64,000 nt of DNA from Cochliopodium minus (GCA_024220525.1 JAMYWO010000010.1:152551-216550); one strand, 5' to 3'; numbered from the stretch's first letter, positions 22,719 through 34,956 are shown. Made by a program: numbers and translations. The notes: generated by a model from the sequence alone, not told the origin.

Positions 22719-23905
22719 TCACAAAGAATTCTGGGTGAAGTGACAAAGATGCTTGATGATGTGCATGACCACTCCTTTGACAAAAGTGGCTTTAAAAAGT
22801 GAAAGGGAAGAAGTTGAGCGGAATTTGGAAACCAAGAGGAGCAAGAGAATCTGGGGGTTGAGGAGGGGGAGGGACTTGGTCCAGAAGAGGTGCAAATCTA
22901 CATTCCAAACTAGGATGCGGCTGTTGACTAGCTCGAGGAGTTTGGTGGCGCAGAATTCTCGTTTGCGATTGTCTTTCGTGATTTTGAAGAATCTTTTTGA
23001 AAATAATTAAAAAAAATAAATAAAAAATTAATGTAATAAAATCTTACAAAAAATGAAAATAAAATAAAAAATAAAAAATAAAAATAAAATAATAAAAATT
23101 TCTACAAAAAACAAATGTAAAAAAAAAAATGTTGAAAATAAAGAAAAACAATAAAATAAAATTAAAATTAATAAAAAAAAATTAAAAATAAAATTAAAAA
23201 AAAAATCCTTTACGTGAGGTAGAAAAAAGCAGCTTTGGGATGGTCTTTTTGTTCGTCTTTGTAGAGCTCGGCCAGAGCGAATATGGAATCAATGTGTTTT
23301 AACTTGCAAGACTTCTCTAGGAGCTCGATTGCCTTCTTCTTGTTGGTTTTTCCATATTTCTTTTTGCCTGAGTAAATATTGGCCTAAAAAAATAAAAAAA
23401 TAAAAAATAAAAAAAATAAAAAATAAAAAATAAAAATAAAAATTCTAAATTCAAAATTCAAAATTTTGCTCAAAAAAAATTCTCAAAATAAATTGTTTTA
23501 AAAAATTAAATGTAAAGGAAAATTTTTTTTTTAAAATATATTAAAACCAATTTGAACAATGAATCGGGATGGTTTAGAATGCACGCTTTTTGGTACAATT
23601 CTATTGCTCTATTGTAGTCTTTATTTACACCTAATAATTAAAATTCGAATTAATAAATTTTTTTTTTTTAAATTTTTATTTTTTTATTTGATTTTTTTTT
23701 ATCATATTTTATTTTTTTTGTTTGAATTTTTTTTTTTATTTTCATTATTATTTTTTTTATTATATTTTATTTGATTTTATTTAAGGTTTACCACACTTTC
23801 CATACTGATAAATTCTGGCGAGCCTATAAATAGAAGTGGTGCAGTTTTTATTGGAGGCTTCCTCTAATAGCTGGATTACTAGCGGGAAGTTTTTTTCGAT
23901 GATTT
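22719..23905 (-). CDS. Sel1-repeat protein, 5' part missing at assembly join
   Basis: Four exons are visible from the minus strand: 23905 downward, one near 23640-23540, one near 23380-23205 and the last near 22995-22719 (TGA). They read VIQLLEEASNKN with YRLARIYQYGKCG, then VNKDYNRAIELYQKACILNH, then ANIYSGKKKYGKTNKKKAIE with LLEKSCKLKHIDSIFALAEL. These are successive Sel1-like repeats: alternating A-x-x-x-LG/Y helices with the G-K-x-C-G-V-N-K-D turn. The last exon has no repeat and reads as a helical tail rich in Leu and Phe. Sel1 proteins act as scaffolds, for example in ERAD. The gene has no start codon: upstream of 23905 the sequence is a simple TAAAAA tract up to a single n. The 5' end is therefore lost at that join. 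Confidence 0.72.
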
Positions 23906-23916
23906 CTAGAAAATAA

Positions 23917-24012
23917 AAAATAAATAATAAAAATAAAAATAAAAAATAAAAAATAAAAAATAAAAAATAAAAAATAAAAATAAAAATAAAAAATAAAAAA
24001 TAAAAAATAAAN
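23917..24012. repeat. TAAAAA low-complexity tract ending in an unresolved base
   Basis: Nearly pure repeats of AAAAATA/TAAAAAA. A single n stands at 24012. On its left the minus-strand Sel1 gene lacks its 5' end; on its right the plus-strand deiodinase-like gene lacks its 5' end. The n most likely marks a collapsed or joined gap, not one ambiguous base. Confidence 0.7.
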
Positions 24013-24085
24013 AATCAATCTATGAAGAATACCATTATATTTTTTATAAACTTTTAAATCAAATTTAAAATTTCCTCTTTTTCAG

Positions 24086-24559
24086 ATTTATACGATAAAT
24101 GGATTGACAAGATCGATATTGTGACAATATACATCACTGAAGCACATCCAATCGACGAATGGAAGTAAATAGATTTTTTTGAAAAATAATTTATTTCAAA
24201 AAGAGTTTATTTATATTCTCCAAAAACAAAAAAAGACTCTTCGATTCACCACATATTTGCTTCAAACAACCAAAGACCCTTTTGGATAGAGTTGAAATAG
24301 CTAAAGAATATGTCAAGCTTACAAATCTCAAAACTGATTTCGTGGTTGACTTGATAGACAACCAAACTGAAAGGGCTTGGTAAAACTAAAAATAAATTTT
24401 GAAAAAAAAATAAAAAAAATTTTTTCAAAAAAAAGGTTTGGTTGGCCCGAAAGACTTTATCTTGTTCACAAAGGAAAATTGGTTTTTAAAGGAGAGAAAG
24501 GTCCTGAGGGATACAAAGTCTTTGAAGTTGAAGAATTCTTAACTAATTTCTTCAAATAA
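24086..24559 (+). CDS. Iodothyronine deiodinase-like thioredoxin-fold protein, 5' part missing
   Basis: Exons 24086-24164, 24236-24379 and 24436-24559 join in phase. The reading contains VTIYITEAHPIDEW, LLDRVEIAKEYVKL, DFVVDLIDNQTERAW and PERLYLVHKGKLVFKGEKGP followed by GYKVFEVEEFL. This is the C-terminal half of the iodothyronine deiodinase family (T4_deiodinase), whose hallmark EAHxxDGW and PERLYV elements are both present. The N-terminal half with the catalytic Sec or Cys (SCTU/CPPF) is not in the window because the sequence before 24086 is the low-complexity tract with an n. Whether the protein is a selenoprotein cannot be decided. In protists the family probably acts as a thioredoxin-like reductase rather than on thyroid hormone. 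Confidence 0.8.
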
Positions 24560-25440
24560 TCATTTTTTTTTTAATTTTTAATTGAGAAATAAGCTTTTCT
24601 CTTTTTTTAATATTCTTTTTTTTTTAATTTTATGAAGACAATTTCTTAAAGGGAATCCTATGTTATTTCTCATGAAATAGTCTGACAAAAAAAAAAAGAA
24701 ATAAAAAAAAAAAGAAAAATTAAATTCTTTATTTCAAAATTAATTGTTTAAACAAGAAATAAAAATTTTTTTTACAGTTTTTTAAAAATTGTTTAATTAG
24801 TTTTGAAAGAGTTTTTTTTTTTGGACGAGATTTGGCGGTGGGAGATTAAAAACAAACCTATAAAAAGAAGAACATTAATAGATATGTTGAATACAACAAA
24901 TCCAAAAAGAAGAAAAAATATCAAAGATAAAAAGAAAACCCTAGAAACAACTTAAATTTACACTGCCAAAGTTAACCTAAAATAAAATTTTTTTTTTTTT
25001 GATCATGCATGTCAACAACCTGTTTTTTAGAAAAAAAACTGATAGAATCTCACAAAAAAAATCTCAAAAAAAATAAAGGGGAAAATAGAAATGTTACGAA
25101 GGTGGTTATTGAAAGGAATTCATTATTTTTTCCCAAATCAATCTATTATTTTTTTGAAAAGTTAAATAAATACAAAATAACTTTGTTACAAAAAAGAAAA
25201 GTTTCTTTTGTTTCTCCCACATGATACACATTAGCAAAATGTTTAACTACAAAAAGATTTTTAATATTAGAAATAATAAAAAAAATAATATTAAAATAAT
25301 TTTTTTGGAAAAAAAATTAAGTTTTCTTGTGGTTCCATATAAGCTTATTTTTCGAACTTCTTGTTGTACTGAGAAAGAGGGTAGATTTCTAAATCAAAAA
25401 AAAAAGGGTTTAAAATGACAAAAAAAGATTTTAAGAAAAA
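24560..25440. other. Convergent AT-rich region without a clear gene
   Basis: About 880 bp between the stops of the deiodinase-like gene and the RBM39-like gene. It holds many A and T runs. A 44-codon frame at about 24820-24955 (FLDEIWRWEIKNKPIKRR) and a 71-codon frame at 25009-25224 exist, but neither has a family match, a clear start context or splice partners. A patch of mixed sequence at about 25325-25400 stands out from the A/T runs. No RNA gene could be folded by eye. Confidence 0.4.
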
Positions 25441-27866
25441 TTAATTACCAGCTACAATTTGTCTTTTACCAAACCATCTTCCATTGAGATCTCTTATTGC
25501 ATTTTTGGCAAAGTCAGATGTCTCAAAACGAATATACACATGACCCTAAAAAAAAAAGAATTTGTGGTGTAAAAAAGAAAAAAAAATTAAGAAATAACAG
25601 AAAATTTTTTTTTTACCTCACTGTGGGGATCAACACAGCAATGAGAAATTTTTCCATACTTCCCACATTCTTGAGAAATGTCCTCTTCTATTTCCTTTGG
25701 CCATTCGTTTCCTTCTTCCCTATTGATTATTAAAAAAAAAGTTAGTTTAAAACAAAATAATAAAAGAGTATTTTATAGTTTTGTTCATATTTATATTGGT
25801 TTATTTTTTAAAAAATTTTTTTAAAAAGTTTTACTCTTTTGGATTGAAGACGTTTTTAAGTAATACGCAAGGAGAATATTGATCACCCTTGTTATTTGAA
25901 AAATCATCACTACGTTGCAACTTGGACATCAAAATGGCTCTGCTCTTGGCATTCAAAGAAACACCCCTGTCATCATCCAACTTGTCCAAACCAGGGTCGA
26001 AATCTTGGTGATTATGAGTTTGATGATGGCTCGTGTTGTTGTTATTACTGTTGCTGTTGTTGTTCGAAGTTATGTTGGCGATGGTCCTTTGCTCTCCTGA
26101 GGTGGGTTTAGTGTAATGAAGGTTGAAAGTCTTGGTAGTAAAGTGGGTCATTGGAATAGTCTTTGGTTCTAAAATAAATTTTTTAAAAAAGATATTAATA
26201 AGAATTTCGCCAAATAAAAAAATATATTATTTTCTTGAATAAAGATGATAAAAGAATCTTTAAGAATAAACTTTACCAGTATTTACAAGGGTAAGATTTC
26301 TGTGGACCACAACTTGTGGGTTGATTTTCGAAGGATCCTTCGCAAGACCAAACTTTACAGTTTTTCCTTTGATTTGTTTTCCATTGATTCCATGGTAAGC
26401 ATCCTCAGCAGTGTTTGAATCTTTGTATCTATTTTAAAAAATAATTAGTGATGAATGATTAGAAGATATTATGAAAGAATATCTTTTTTAAATAAAAAAT
26501 AATTACTGGATGAGTGCATGATATCCTTTTTCATCATCGCGAAACTCCACAGAAACGATCTCCCCAAAAGATTTCAAAGCATCACGAAGATCACTCTCTG
26601 TGAAAGATTTATCGATGGATCCTATGAAAAGCTTGGTGATATTCTCAACAACAGGAGCATTGATGGGATTATTGGGATTAATATTATTGGGCAAAATGGT
26701 CTTGATAACATTAGTCATCTTTTGAGTAGTGGTGACCAATCTCTCAACCTGACTTTGCATGAAAATGGTCCTTCCATCAAATTTTTCAGTTGCCATTTCG
26801 TTGATAGCTCTGATGGCCTGTTCTGGTGTATCAAATTCCACATATCCGAACCCTCTTGATTTTCTTGATCCCTTTTCGGCTGGAATCAATCTCACATCTC
26901 TTACCACCCCCACTTTCGCAAAGAATTTGACAACATCCTTGGCTGTTGCCAAAATAGGGATTTGACTCACGAAGATGGTTGCAGCATCCTTGTATCCTTG
27001 TGTTCTTTCAACTATAAAATAAATAATTGTTGGTTAATTTAAATAATAAAAAGGGTATGATCATTATTTCTATAAATTATGGAGATATATCCAAAATGTT
27101 GAACAATTTTAATTTGTTGTCAAATAATAAAGTATCTTGTTATTTGGTATTTCTTGAAATGGAATAAATAATGAATGATATTTAGTGTTTATACCTTCAT
27201 CTTTTGGTTTTATTGGAGATGTGCTTTCTGATCTTTCTCTTCTTTCTTTGGATCTGTCTCTTGATCTTCTATCATGTCTATCTCTGGACCTTGTACTTTC
27301 ATATCTGTCTCTGGATCTTCTATCATGTCTATCTCTTGACCTTCTATCGTGTCTGCTCTCATATCTGTCCCTAGATCTTCTGTCGTATCTATCCCTGGAC
27401 CTTCTATCATGTCTGCTCTCATATCTGTCCCTAGATCTTCTATCATGCCTATCTCTTGATTTTCTATCCCTTCTATCTCTATCAGAATGTTTGTCTCTTG
27501 ATCTATCTCTTTTGTGTTTATCTATTGATCTTTCCTTTGATCTCTTTTTTTCATTCTTTTTTGGTGATGGGGATCTAGTTTTTCTCTTTTTCTCTCCACT
27601 AGATTTTGTTATTTCTTTACCATCTCCATTTTTATTTAAAGCTCCATTTTTAGATTCCCCATTTTTAGATTCCCCATTTTTAGATTCCCCATTTTTAGAA
27701 TCTCCATTTTTAGATTCCCCATTTGATACTTCCACTTTTTCCTAAAATAAATTTTTAAATAAAAAAGGAAAAAATATTCAAAATTTTTTTTTTTTACAGG
27801 TTTTTTATTCATATCTTGATCCAATAATGCATCTATTTTTAATATTTCTATTTCATCTCTGCTCAT
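25441..27866 (-). CDS. RBM39/CAPER-like splicing factor (RS domain, RRMs, UHM)
   Basis: Start ATG at 27866 and stop at 25441; seven exons join in phase. Order: a short N-terminus; five KNGES-type repeats; an RS-like domain of Asp/Arg/Ser repeats (DRHDRRSRDRYES units); RRM1 with ATIFVSQIPI and SRGFGYVEFDTPEQAIRAIN; RRM2 with ITKLFIGSID and GEIVSVEFRDDEKGYHALIQ; an Asn/Thr-rich linker; then a C-terminal U2AF-homology motif with CVLLKNVFNP, EIEEDISQECGKYGKI, GHVYIRFETSDFAKNAI and NGRWFGKRQIVAG. The VFNP and NGRWFGKR pieces are the RBM39/Rsd1 signature. The protein would act in the nucleus, binding U2AF/SF3b ligand motifs and 3' splice sites. Last exon junctions (25545 acceptor, E-E-E phase) are consistent. 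Confidence 0.9.
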
Positions 27867-28011
27867 TTTTTAATTTGATTTTTAAATAGTTATACAACGA
27901 AAGAAAATATACTAATTTTTTTTTATTTTTATTTTTTCTCACTTTCTTTAAAAATAAAAAATTGGATTGAAAGAAGAATATTCCTTTATTTGTATATTTG
28001 GTAAAAATTAA

Positions 28012-28282
28012 ATGGATAGTGAAAATGACAAATCATCAGGTGATTTTTTTATATTCCATCAATATATTCTTTAATTCAACTTTATGCAAAGATATCTCAT
28101 TCAATGATGATTCATTTCTTGATAAATTAGAAAGAAACTTGGAAAAAGAACAAAATTTTCCAAAAATAAAGGAAATTGAGGAATCTATGACTTATGATAG
28201 ACTGAATGAATTGAGAAGAGAATTAACAAATTTAGAAGATGAAAATTGGATGTATGAAGGAAATTTTTACAAGAATTTTTGA
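28012..28282 (+). CDS. Small acidic coiled-coil protein, unknown
   Basis: Two exons: MDSENDKSS ends at a GTGATT donor near 28040, and the second exon starts after GCAAAG near 28091. The phase fits and gives about 73 residues. The sequence is DISFNDDSFLDKLERNLEKE, then a Lys/Glu stretch, YDRLNELRRELTNLEDENWM and a Phe-rich end. A short amphipathic helix at residues 50-66 is likely. I do not recognise the family; small cell-cycle or complex subunits look similar, but nothing specific supports one. It is divergent from the RBM39-like gene, 145 bp away. Confidence 0.5.
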
Positions 28283-28489
28283 GGAGTTGCATTTAATCAA
28301 TTTTTAACTGCATAAATAGAAAATTCCTTCAACTTTTTTTCATTCATATAAAAGATTTGTATTTAAATTAAAAGAAAATTTAGAAAGAAATTTTGGAACT
28401 TGTTTTGTTTATTCTCATCCTTATCCATAAATTATTTGATTTTCAAATTATAAAATTAAAAAAAAAAATCGAGAACAGATACAAAAGAA

Positions 28490-31400
28490 ATGAATGAAGA
28501 TGACGATTGGAATATCTGTGAAAATACAACAGTATCCATAGATAATTCTATTCAAACAGTATCCAAAGGTAAATTATGTGGAAATATTAAATTTTTGTTA
28601 AAGTAACTCACATCCCTCACAGAAAATACTAAATTTTTCAAAAATACCTTTACTGAATTGAAAAATGAGACATTGCATGCATGCAATATGTGTTCATATT
28701 GGGAAAAAATATTATTCAAACCAGGATGGATGTATATAACAGATGAAAACATTTGTTTCTATTCAAAATTGACCAAAAATGTGATCATTCCATTCGATGA
28801 AGTATTTAATATATGCCCTGTAAGCAAATTATTATCACATAAAATAGAATTGAGTACGAGAACAATCACAGTAAAAGAGAAAAACCTTTTTGTGAAATTA
28901 ATTAATCAAAATTATAGCATTTCTTTCTATTCCTGGATTCAAAATCAAGAGATAATATTTTTGAAATATTGGATGTAAGAAAATTTAATTTGATTCAAAT
29001 ATAAATCAACCTCTATCGTCTGGCATAATAAAATTTATTTCAAAAGGGTATTTGGAAATCTCATATCGATAGAACCATCAACCAAATTGAATCAGAACAA
29101 GGATCCAGATCATATTTCAAGGAGAACATGTTCTCAGAAAATCTTGATGAAGGAGTTTTCTCAACTGACAAAAAACTAAAATTCGACAACGTAAAATTTT
29201 CACATCAAATACTAGAAAGGAAGAAAAGTCAAGAGTTCAATGATATATTCAATTTGCATTTCTCAGAAGTACTTGAAGCACGTAAATTTTTTTTTTGTTT
29301 GTTTGTTTGTTTTTTGTTTTTATTTTATTAATATTTTTTTCTTTTCTTTAGATTACCCTGTTTCTTTTGAGAGATTTTCTGAAGAGTTGCCCGGAACTAT
29401 TTATATTTCTAAACATTATATATCTTATTCTAGTTCAAAAAAATCATTAGTAATTTCCTTACAAAAACTCTTTTTTTTTCTCAATTTATCCTTATCTATC
29501 TTTTCTTCATAAGACCCTGGTTATACCAATCATTACGCTCAGCCTCATCGAAGTGAATGACTATTTCGAAAAAAAACAATACAATATAGATTTATGTGTA
29601 AATTATTTCGAAAAATCACAAAACATAACTGGTGTGGTAATATTTTTTATTTTATTTATTTTATTTTTTACATTTCTTTATTTTTATTCTTTATTTTTTA
29701 TTAACTTTTTTTTTTAGCCTTTTGTGTTTATGTTCAAATCAAAGCAACTAAGAGACGAAGTTTTCAATTTGATGAATAATTTTTGGAAATTGCAAATAGG
29801 GAATATAGGGGAAAAGAAAAACGAGTTTGTGGTGATGTAAAAGGATTCTTTTAACCTTTTTTTTAAATTTTATTTTTTATGTAAAGTCAACCTGACACAC
29901 CTGACAAAATCTTAAATGAAAACAAAGAAATACAAAGAGAATGGAAAGTTTACGATAACGAAAGATACATTGAATGGAATAAATATTTGTCGAAAATCTC
30001 AAATGGAAGTCTTAAAACAGAAAGATACTTGAAACATTCAAAGTGGGAAGAGATCCCTTGCGAAGCCATTCTTTTACATGACTCCAACTTGGAAACCATG
30101 GTACAAGGTGGTGTTCCGAATTTGTTGCGTAGGTTAATTTGGCTTCATTGCTCTGGTGCATCATATACTCTTGTATTTATTTATTATTTTTTATTTTTTT
30201 ATTATTTTTGTTTTGAAAAAAAGGTTGCAAATGCGGGATATTATGATAACTTGGTCAAGAAATATGAGGGACAAAAATCTAATGCCACATTGGACATAGA
30301 AAAGGATCTTTTAAGAAGTTTTCCGAAGCATCCGTCTTTTCAAGAGGGTATTTCATATTTAAATAGATATTATATTGATTAAATTAAAAATTAAAAAATT
30401 TTAAAAATATTTTTTAGAAAAATTAATAAATTCATCCAAAATTTTTAGGTGGGAAAGGTTTGGGTGCCATGAGAAATGTTCTTTCCGCTTATTCCAGAAG
30501 AAACAAGTTGGTTGGCTATTGCCAATCAATGAATTTCATAGCAGGTGTCTTTTTGATGTTCATGAACGAAGAAGAAGCTTTTTGGACTGTAAAAAAACAA
30601 ATCAAAAAAAATTTAATTAAATTCTTTATTAAAATAAAAATATTAAAGTTGGCAAATGTGATAGAAAGAATAGTACCACAATACTACAGAAAAGCAATGG
30701 TAACAAATTTTTTAACTTTTTTTTTGATTTTTTCAATTAAAATTTTATTTTTAATTCACATTTTTTCTTTTAAAAGTTTATTTTCAATTATAATTTTATT
30801 TTAAATTCAAATTTTTTTCTTTTAAAAGGTTGGATCTATTGCTGAACAAAAAGTTTTGGAAGAATTGATCAAAAAGTATTTTCCACGACTCAGTAAACAC
30901 TTGGAAAACAAAAGCTTCCCTATCTCTGTCTCCACTCAAGCTTGGTTCCTTTGTTTATTCATAGGGTATTTACCTCTATCAGTAGTGCTAAGAGTATTAG
31001 ACATTTTCTTTTTAGAGGGATCTGTATTTTTATTCAAAGGTCGGCTTTTTTCTTAATTTTAATTGGTTTTTTCAATTTTTTTATTTTTTTATTTTATTTT
31101 ATTTATTTTTTTATCATTTTTATTTATTATTTATTTTTACTATTTTTTTAATGTATTTTTTTTTATTTTTATTTTTATTTTGACTTAGTTGCACTTGCTT
31201 TCGTAAAATATATTGAACTTGAACTTTTGGAAGCAAATAATTCAGGGGAAATGTTGAACATTTTCAAGAAAAAAGATTATACATCAGAGCAAATATTATC
31301 CGTAATCAAATTCAAATAAATAAATAAAAAAAAACTTTAAAAAATCAAAAATTTTTTTAAACAGGTTGCTCTTGGTATGTTTAAAGAAGTTGACAAAAAA

Positions 31401-32248
31401 ATGATAGATAACCTTCGAAGTGCCAAAATTTTGGAGGTGACGAGAGAACTGAAACTAAACACCAAAACCTCTGCTCTCTTTCAACTCCGTGGCAAAACCA
31501 AATTTGACGAGATGGAGCAAAATGCATTGTTTGAGAGATTTCACAGCAAAGCCTACAGTAAAGAATCTTATTCCAAAATGGATTTCGAAGTAAAAAAAAT
31601 ACATTTTCAATTTAAATATTTTTTTTTTAATTTTTAAAATTTAAATTTTTGATTTTTTTTTTTGTCAAAAAGAGATTTTGCACTGTTTTTCCTGAATTTG
31701 CACCTTTTTGGAAGAATTTTCCAGTTATATATCCAAGATTATTTAATTATTTCAACAAAAAAAATGATGGTAACAAAATTTATTGTTTTAAATAAATTTT
31801 TTAAAAAAATAAAAAAAAATGTTTTATTTTTTTTTTTAAAATTTTTTAAAATTTTTTTTGATGAATTAATTTCTTTTTAAATTTTTTTTTTGTATTAGAG
31901 CAATTGGATTTTTTTGAATTCATGCAAATGATGAACATCATTCTCAAAGGATCCATTGAAGACAAATTCTCTTTGTGCATCACCCTCTTCAAAACCGAGA
32001 AGGGACAAATACTCAAAGACAACTTTTTGATTTGTTTGCAATCCTTCATTTTGTTTTACAAGAACGAAGATTGTTTGAAGACATTGGAAAGGGAGATGGA
32101 TCGTTTTGTTGTTGATACCTTTGACAAAGAAACTTTCTTGGACTTTGATCATCTTTGTGGTTTATGCAAATCCTTTTGTGTCAAGTTTAAAGTTTCTGAT
32201 GATGAAGTTAATCTTGAATCAGAGCTTGGATCTTTCAACCTAATTTAA
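28490..32248 (+). CDS. TBC1D8/9-type Rab GTPase-activating protein (GRAM-GRAM-TBC-EF)
   Basis: Start ATG 28490 (MNEDDDWNICEN), stop at 32248, about 15 exons. Checked joins include 28974 to 29073, 29281 to 29352 and 29449 to 29514. A first GRAM domain reads KILFKPGWMYITDENICFYS. A second has FSEELPGTIYISKHYISYSS. The TBC domain starts GGVPNLLRRLIWLHCSGA; it holds the arginine-finger motif IEKDLLR (IxxDxxR) and the glutamine-finger motif GYCQSMN (YxQ), so it should be active. It continues EEAFWT, PQYYRKAM and FLEGSVFLFK. A C-terminal part has an EF-hand-like DGEQLDFFEFMQMMN. Family members inactivate Rab GTPases on endosomes or Golgi, with GRAM domains binding lipids. Total length is about 860 residues, shorter than human TBC1D9. 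Confidence 0.9.
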
Positions 32249-32783
32249 AAGTTATTAAAAAAAATTTTTATTATAAATTAAAATCAATTCATATTTTTTG
32301 TTTTAAATATCTTTTTTTCATTGATCTGGATCGGATTGTGGAAAAATATCTTTTAATTTATTTTTTTTCTTTATTTTTTAATTTTGATTTTAATTATATT
32401 AAAAATTTTTAAATGAAGAAATCTATGACTTTTTTTTTTTATTAACTGGAATAATTAAAATCAAATCAACCTTTGATTCTTGAACATTCACAATTCAACC
32501 AATTACAACTTGATTCGTAAAACCTATTTAAAATTTTAATTTTAATCTGGAAATAGTTTTTAATTTGTCAGAAATTTCATTAAGTTTTTTTATTTTATTT
32601 AAAATGTGAACAAAATTAATTGAACAAAAAAAAAAAGATTATAAGATCAAAATAAGAGATAGGAGATGGTTGTGAGAATTGTGAGATTTATTATTTCAAA
32701 ATTTTCCTGTTTTTTTAATTTTTACTCCAATTTTTAACTTAAAAAAAAAAAAAATAAAAAAAAAAAAATTAATTTGAGGGTTG
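32249..32783. other. Intergenic region
   Basis: About 535 bp of AT-rich sequence with A runs just before the next start. No coding frame, RNA or repeat recognised. Confidence 0.5.
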
Positions 32784-34956
32784 ATGTGCAAAGATAATAA
32801 ATTTTTTTGTTTGATATTTCTATTACTGGCAATATGTTGTACCAATGGATTAAAATGGAGATCAGTGGTAAGTCCACAATGGCAAGAATTGAATTCATTC
32901 GCCTATGTAGGAAATAAACTGGCGAATTTCACCACCTTCTATTCGATAGTATTGCCATTATCAACTAATACTGGTGAAATATCAGCTTGTAAAAGAACGA
33001 GTTCGATGGTTGCAGTAATAAAATTAAAAATTATAAATAACAAACATAAAATTTTATTTCTTTTTTTTAAATATTTAATCTATGATACATAATAGAAAAT
33101 TGCATTTTTGAAAATCATTATATTTTTCATCTATTCGATTATCTATCAATCATTCGTTAAATAATTTGAAAAAAAAAAAATATTAATTTTTTCTTTTTAA
33201 TTTTTAATTCTATAAGGCACCTGGAGCAATATTTCTCTTTGCTTATGGAGGTGGATGCAGCGTGGAGAAACATGTTCAACTTGTAGAAGAATTGGGAGGT
33301 GTGGGAGCGATAGTATTGGCTGACAATTGGACTGGTAAAAACGAATCATTCAATAATTATTCTTCTGATAAAATAAAACCTATTATCTAATCCTTTATAT
33401 GTTCATGAACATCAAATATAAATCTATTTTCCTCGACGATTTATTATTTCCTTTTTTTTTAAAAAGCTTGCAATATGAAGGATTTCAACTATAAAGATTA
33501 TAATTCAACTGTTCCAGCGATATGCGTAGATTATAGCGATCTAAAGTAAGTACAAAGAAATCTTTAGAATATAAAAAATATATTGATTGAGATTCTTCAT
33601 ATTAATCATGTGAATATTCTTGAACGAATATAAAAATATACTCACTTAAATATTCCTCACTATAAATATATTGTTGAATGATTCAACTCAATTTACGGAA
33701 TTAATCATATTTAAGGAATAAATAAATTTTATAGAGGAAGTTAAATCTTCCTCTAATGTTCATCTTCCTCAAAAATTTTTTAAAGGGTTAAGAACTTTGT
33801 CAATGGAATCTCATTAGCCTATTCTGTGAATCAATCTTTTGTACAAGTAGAATTCCAAGCAGGGATAAATCCTTTCTCAAGCAGACAAGGAAAAATTGTG
33901 TTCTACAGAATCTGGGTTCTTCTTAATCTTTGCATCCTCATCTTACTTTGTTCAGGGAGACTAGGTCTGGCCTACTTTTATGAAGGGGCAATATTTAATC
34001 TTTGCAAAATATCATTGATTATGATCATACTCAGTAAGAACAATATTATTTTTTTTGAACAAAATAAAATTGTAAAATTAATTTAATGACTTTTTTATTT
34101 ATTAATATAAATTAAATTAAATTGATATTATCTTACTTTATTAACTCGTTATTTTATCTTTCATTTTTTTTTTTTATAGCATGTATCACATGTATCGTTT
34201 TCTTCGTTGATCCTTTTGGCTACTTCGGAGTAATTCCATACTTTCAAGTAGGTTATACGTTCTATTTGCTTCAATTAATGTTCTTCATTCCCGTTCAAAT
34301 CCTCGTTTCAAATTATTTTGCACCAATATGCTTCAGACTTTTTTCTCTTCCTCCCATTGTTTATTATTTATATTATGGGTGGTGCACTATTATGATATGT
34401 CTCGTTGAAGCTATTTTGATAGCTGATATTGCTTTAATATCTGATTTCAATCAAAATAATGCTGTCAATTATGTAAAAAAAAAAAATATTTCTTTTATCA
34501 ATTTATTTTTTTTTTTTTCAATTTTTATAAATATTTTATTTTTTTTAGGCAACCCAAGTTATTGTGTTGATAATTACGGGAGTTTGTATCTTGGTTTTCT
34601 TTGCAGGAAGCTCAGTAGTGATCCAAAAGCTCAGAAAGTTCTCCATCTCTAACAGCTCCAACGCCAGACAAAAAATCAGCGACTACACGCGTATCTTAAT
34701 CTCCGTCATCCTCATAATGATATCAGACATCGTTTGTTTCGTTTCATTAGCAGTAATCACAAAGGGAGATCACAATAATGAATATTTTGGGTTCATGGGT
34801 TTGGTTTTGGCTTATTTTACTGGTGCTATTTTTACTATGTATGGTGTCGTTTTTCTTTTTAAGCTTGAACCTCATCTTTCCAAGCAGACCCAGGATTCCG
34901 TTTTGTTGCATAACTCTAAGCAGACTTCTGCCAATCCTTCCGCCACTACTAATTGA
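32784..34956 (+). CDS. Secreted-side PA-domain protein with seven-pass membrane region
   Basis: ATG 32784 opens a signal peptide (MCKDNKFFCLIFLLLAICC, then TNG). Six to seven exons join in phase. The ectodomain holds a protease-associated fold: APGAIFLFAYGGGCSVEKHV, QLVEELGGVGAIVLADNW, with paired cysteines in ACNMKDF and AICVDYS. Then come about seven hydrophobic segments: IWVLLNLCILILLCS; LCKISLIMIILSACITCIVF; FYLLQLMFFIPVQILV; TIMICLVEAILIADIALI; VIVLIITGVCILVFFAG; ILISVILIMISDIVCFVSLA; FMGLVLAYFTGAIFTMYGVV. The tail is Ser/Thr/Gln-rich. A ligand-binding PA ectodomain with seven helices suggests a GPCR-like or orphan receptor. No DRY or NPxxY class motif was seen, so the G-protein link is inference. 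Expression of this layout in amoebae would be easy to test by family search. Confidence 0.68.

Noticed and set aside
24820-24955. 44-codon frame (FLDEIWRWEI...) in the convergent region
   Set aside because: No start codon, no clear upstream exon and no family match; kept only as a note in the intergenic entry.
27185-27745. 186-codon plus-strand frame rich in Leu, Ser and Asp
   Set aside because: Antisense shadow of the RS-repeat exon of the RBM39-like gene, whose frame continues in phase with RRM exons.
28974-29073. Possible frame break in the RabGAP gene after FLKYW
   Set aside because: Using the acceptor CGATAG at 29067-29072 instead of the earlier AAAAG restores phase, so no break is needed.
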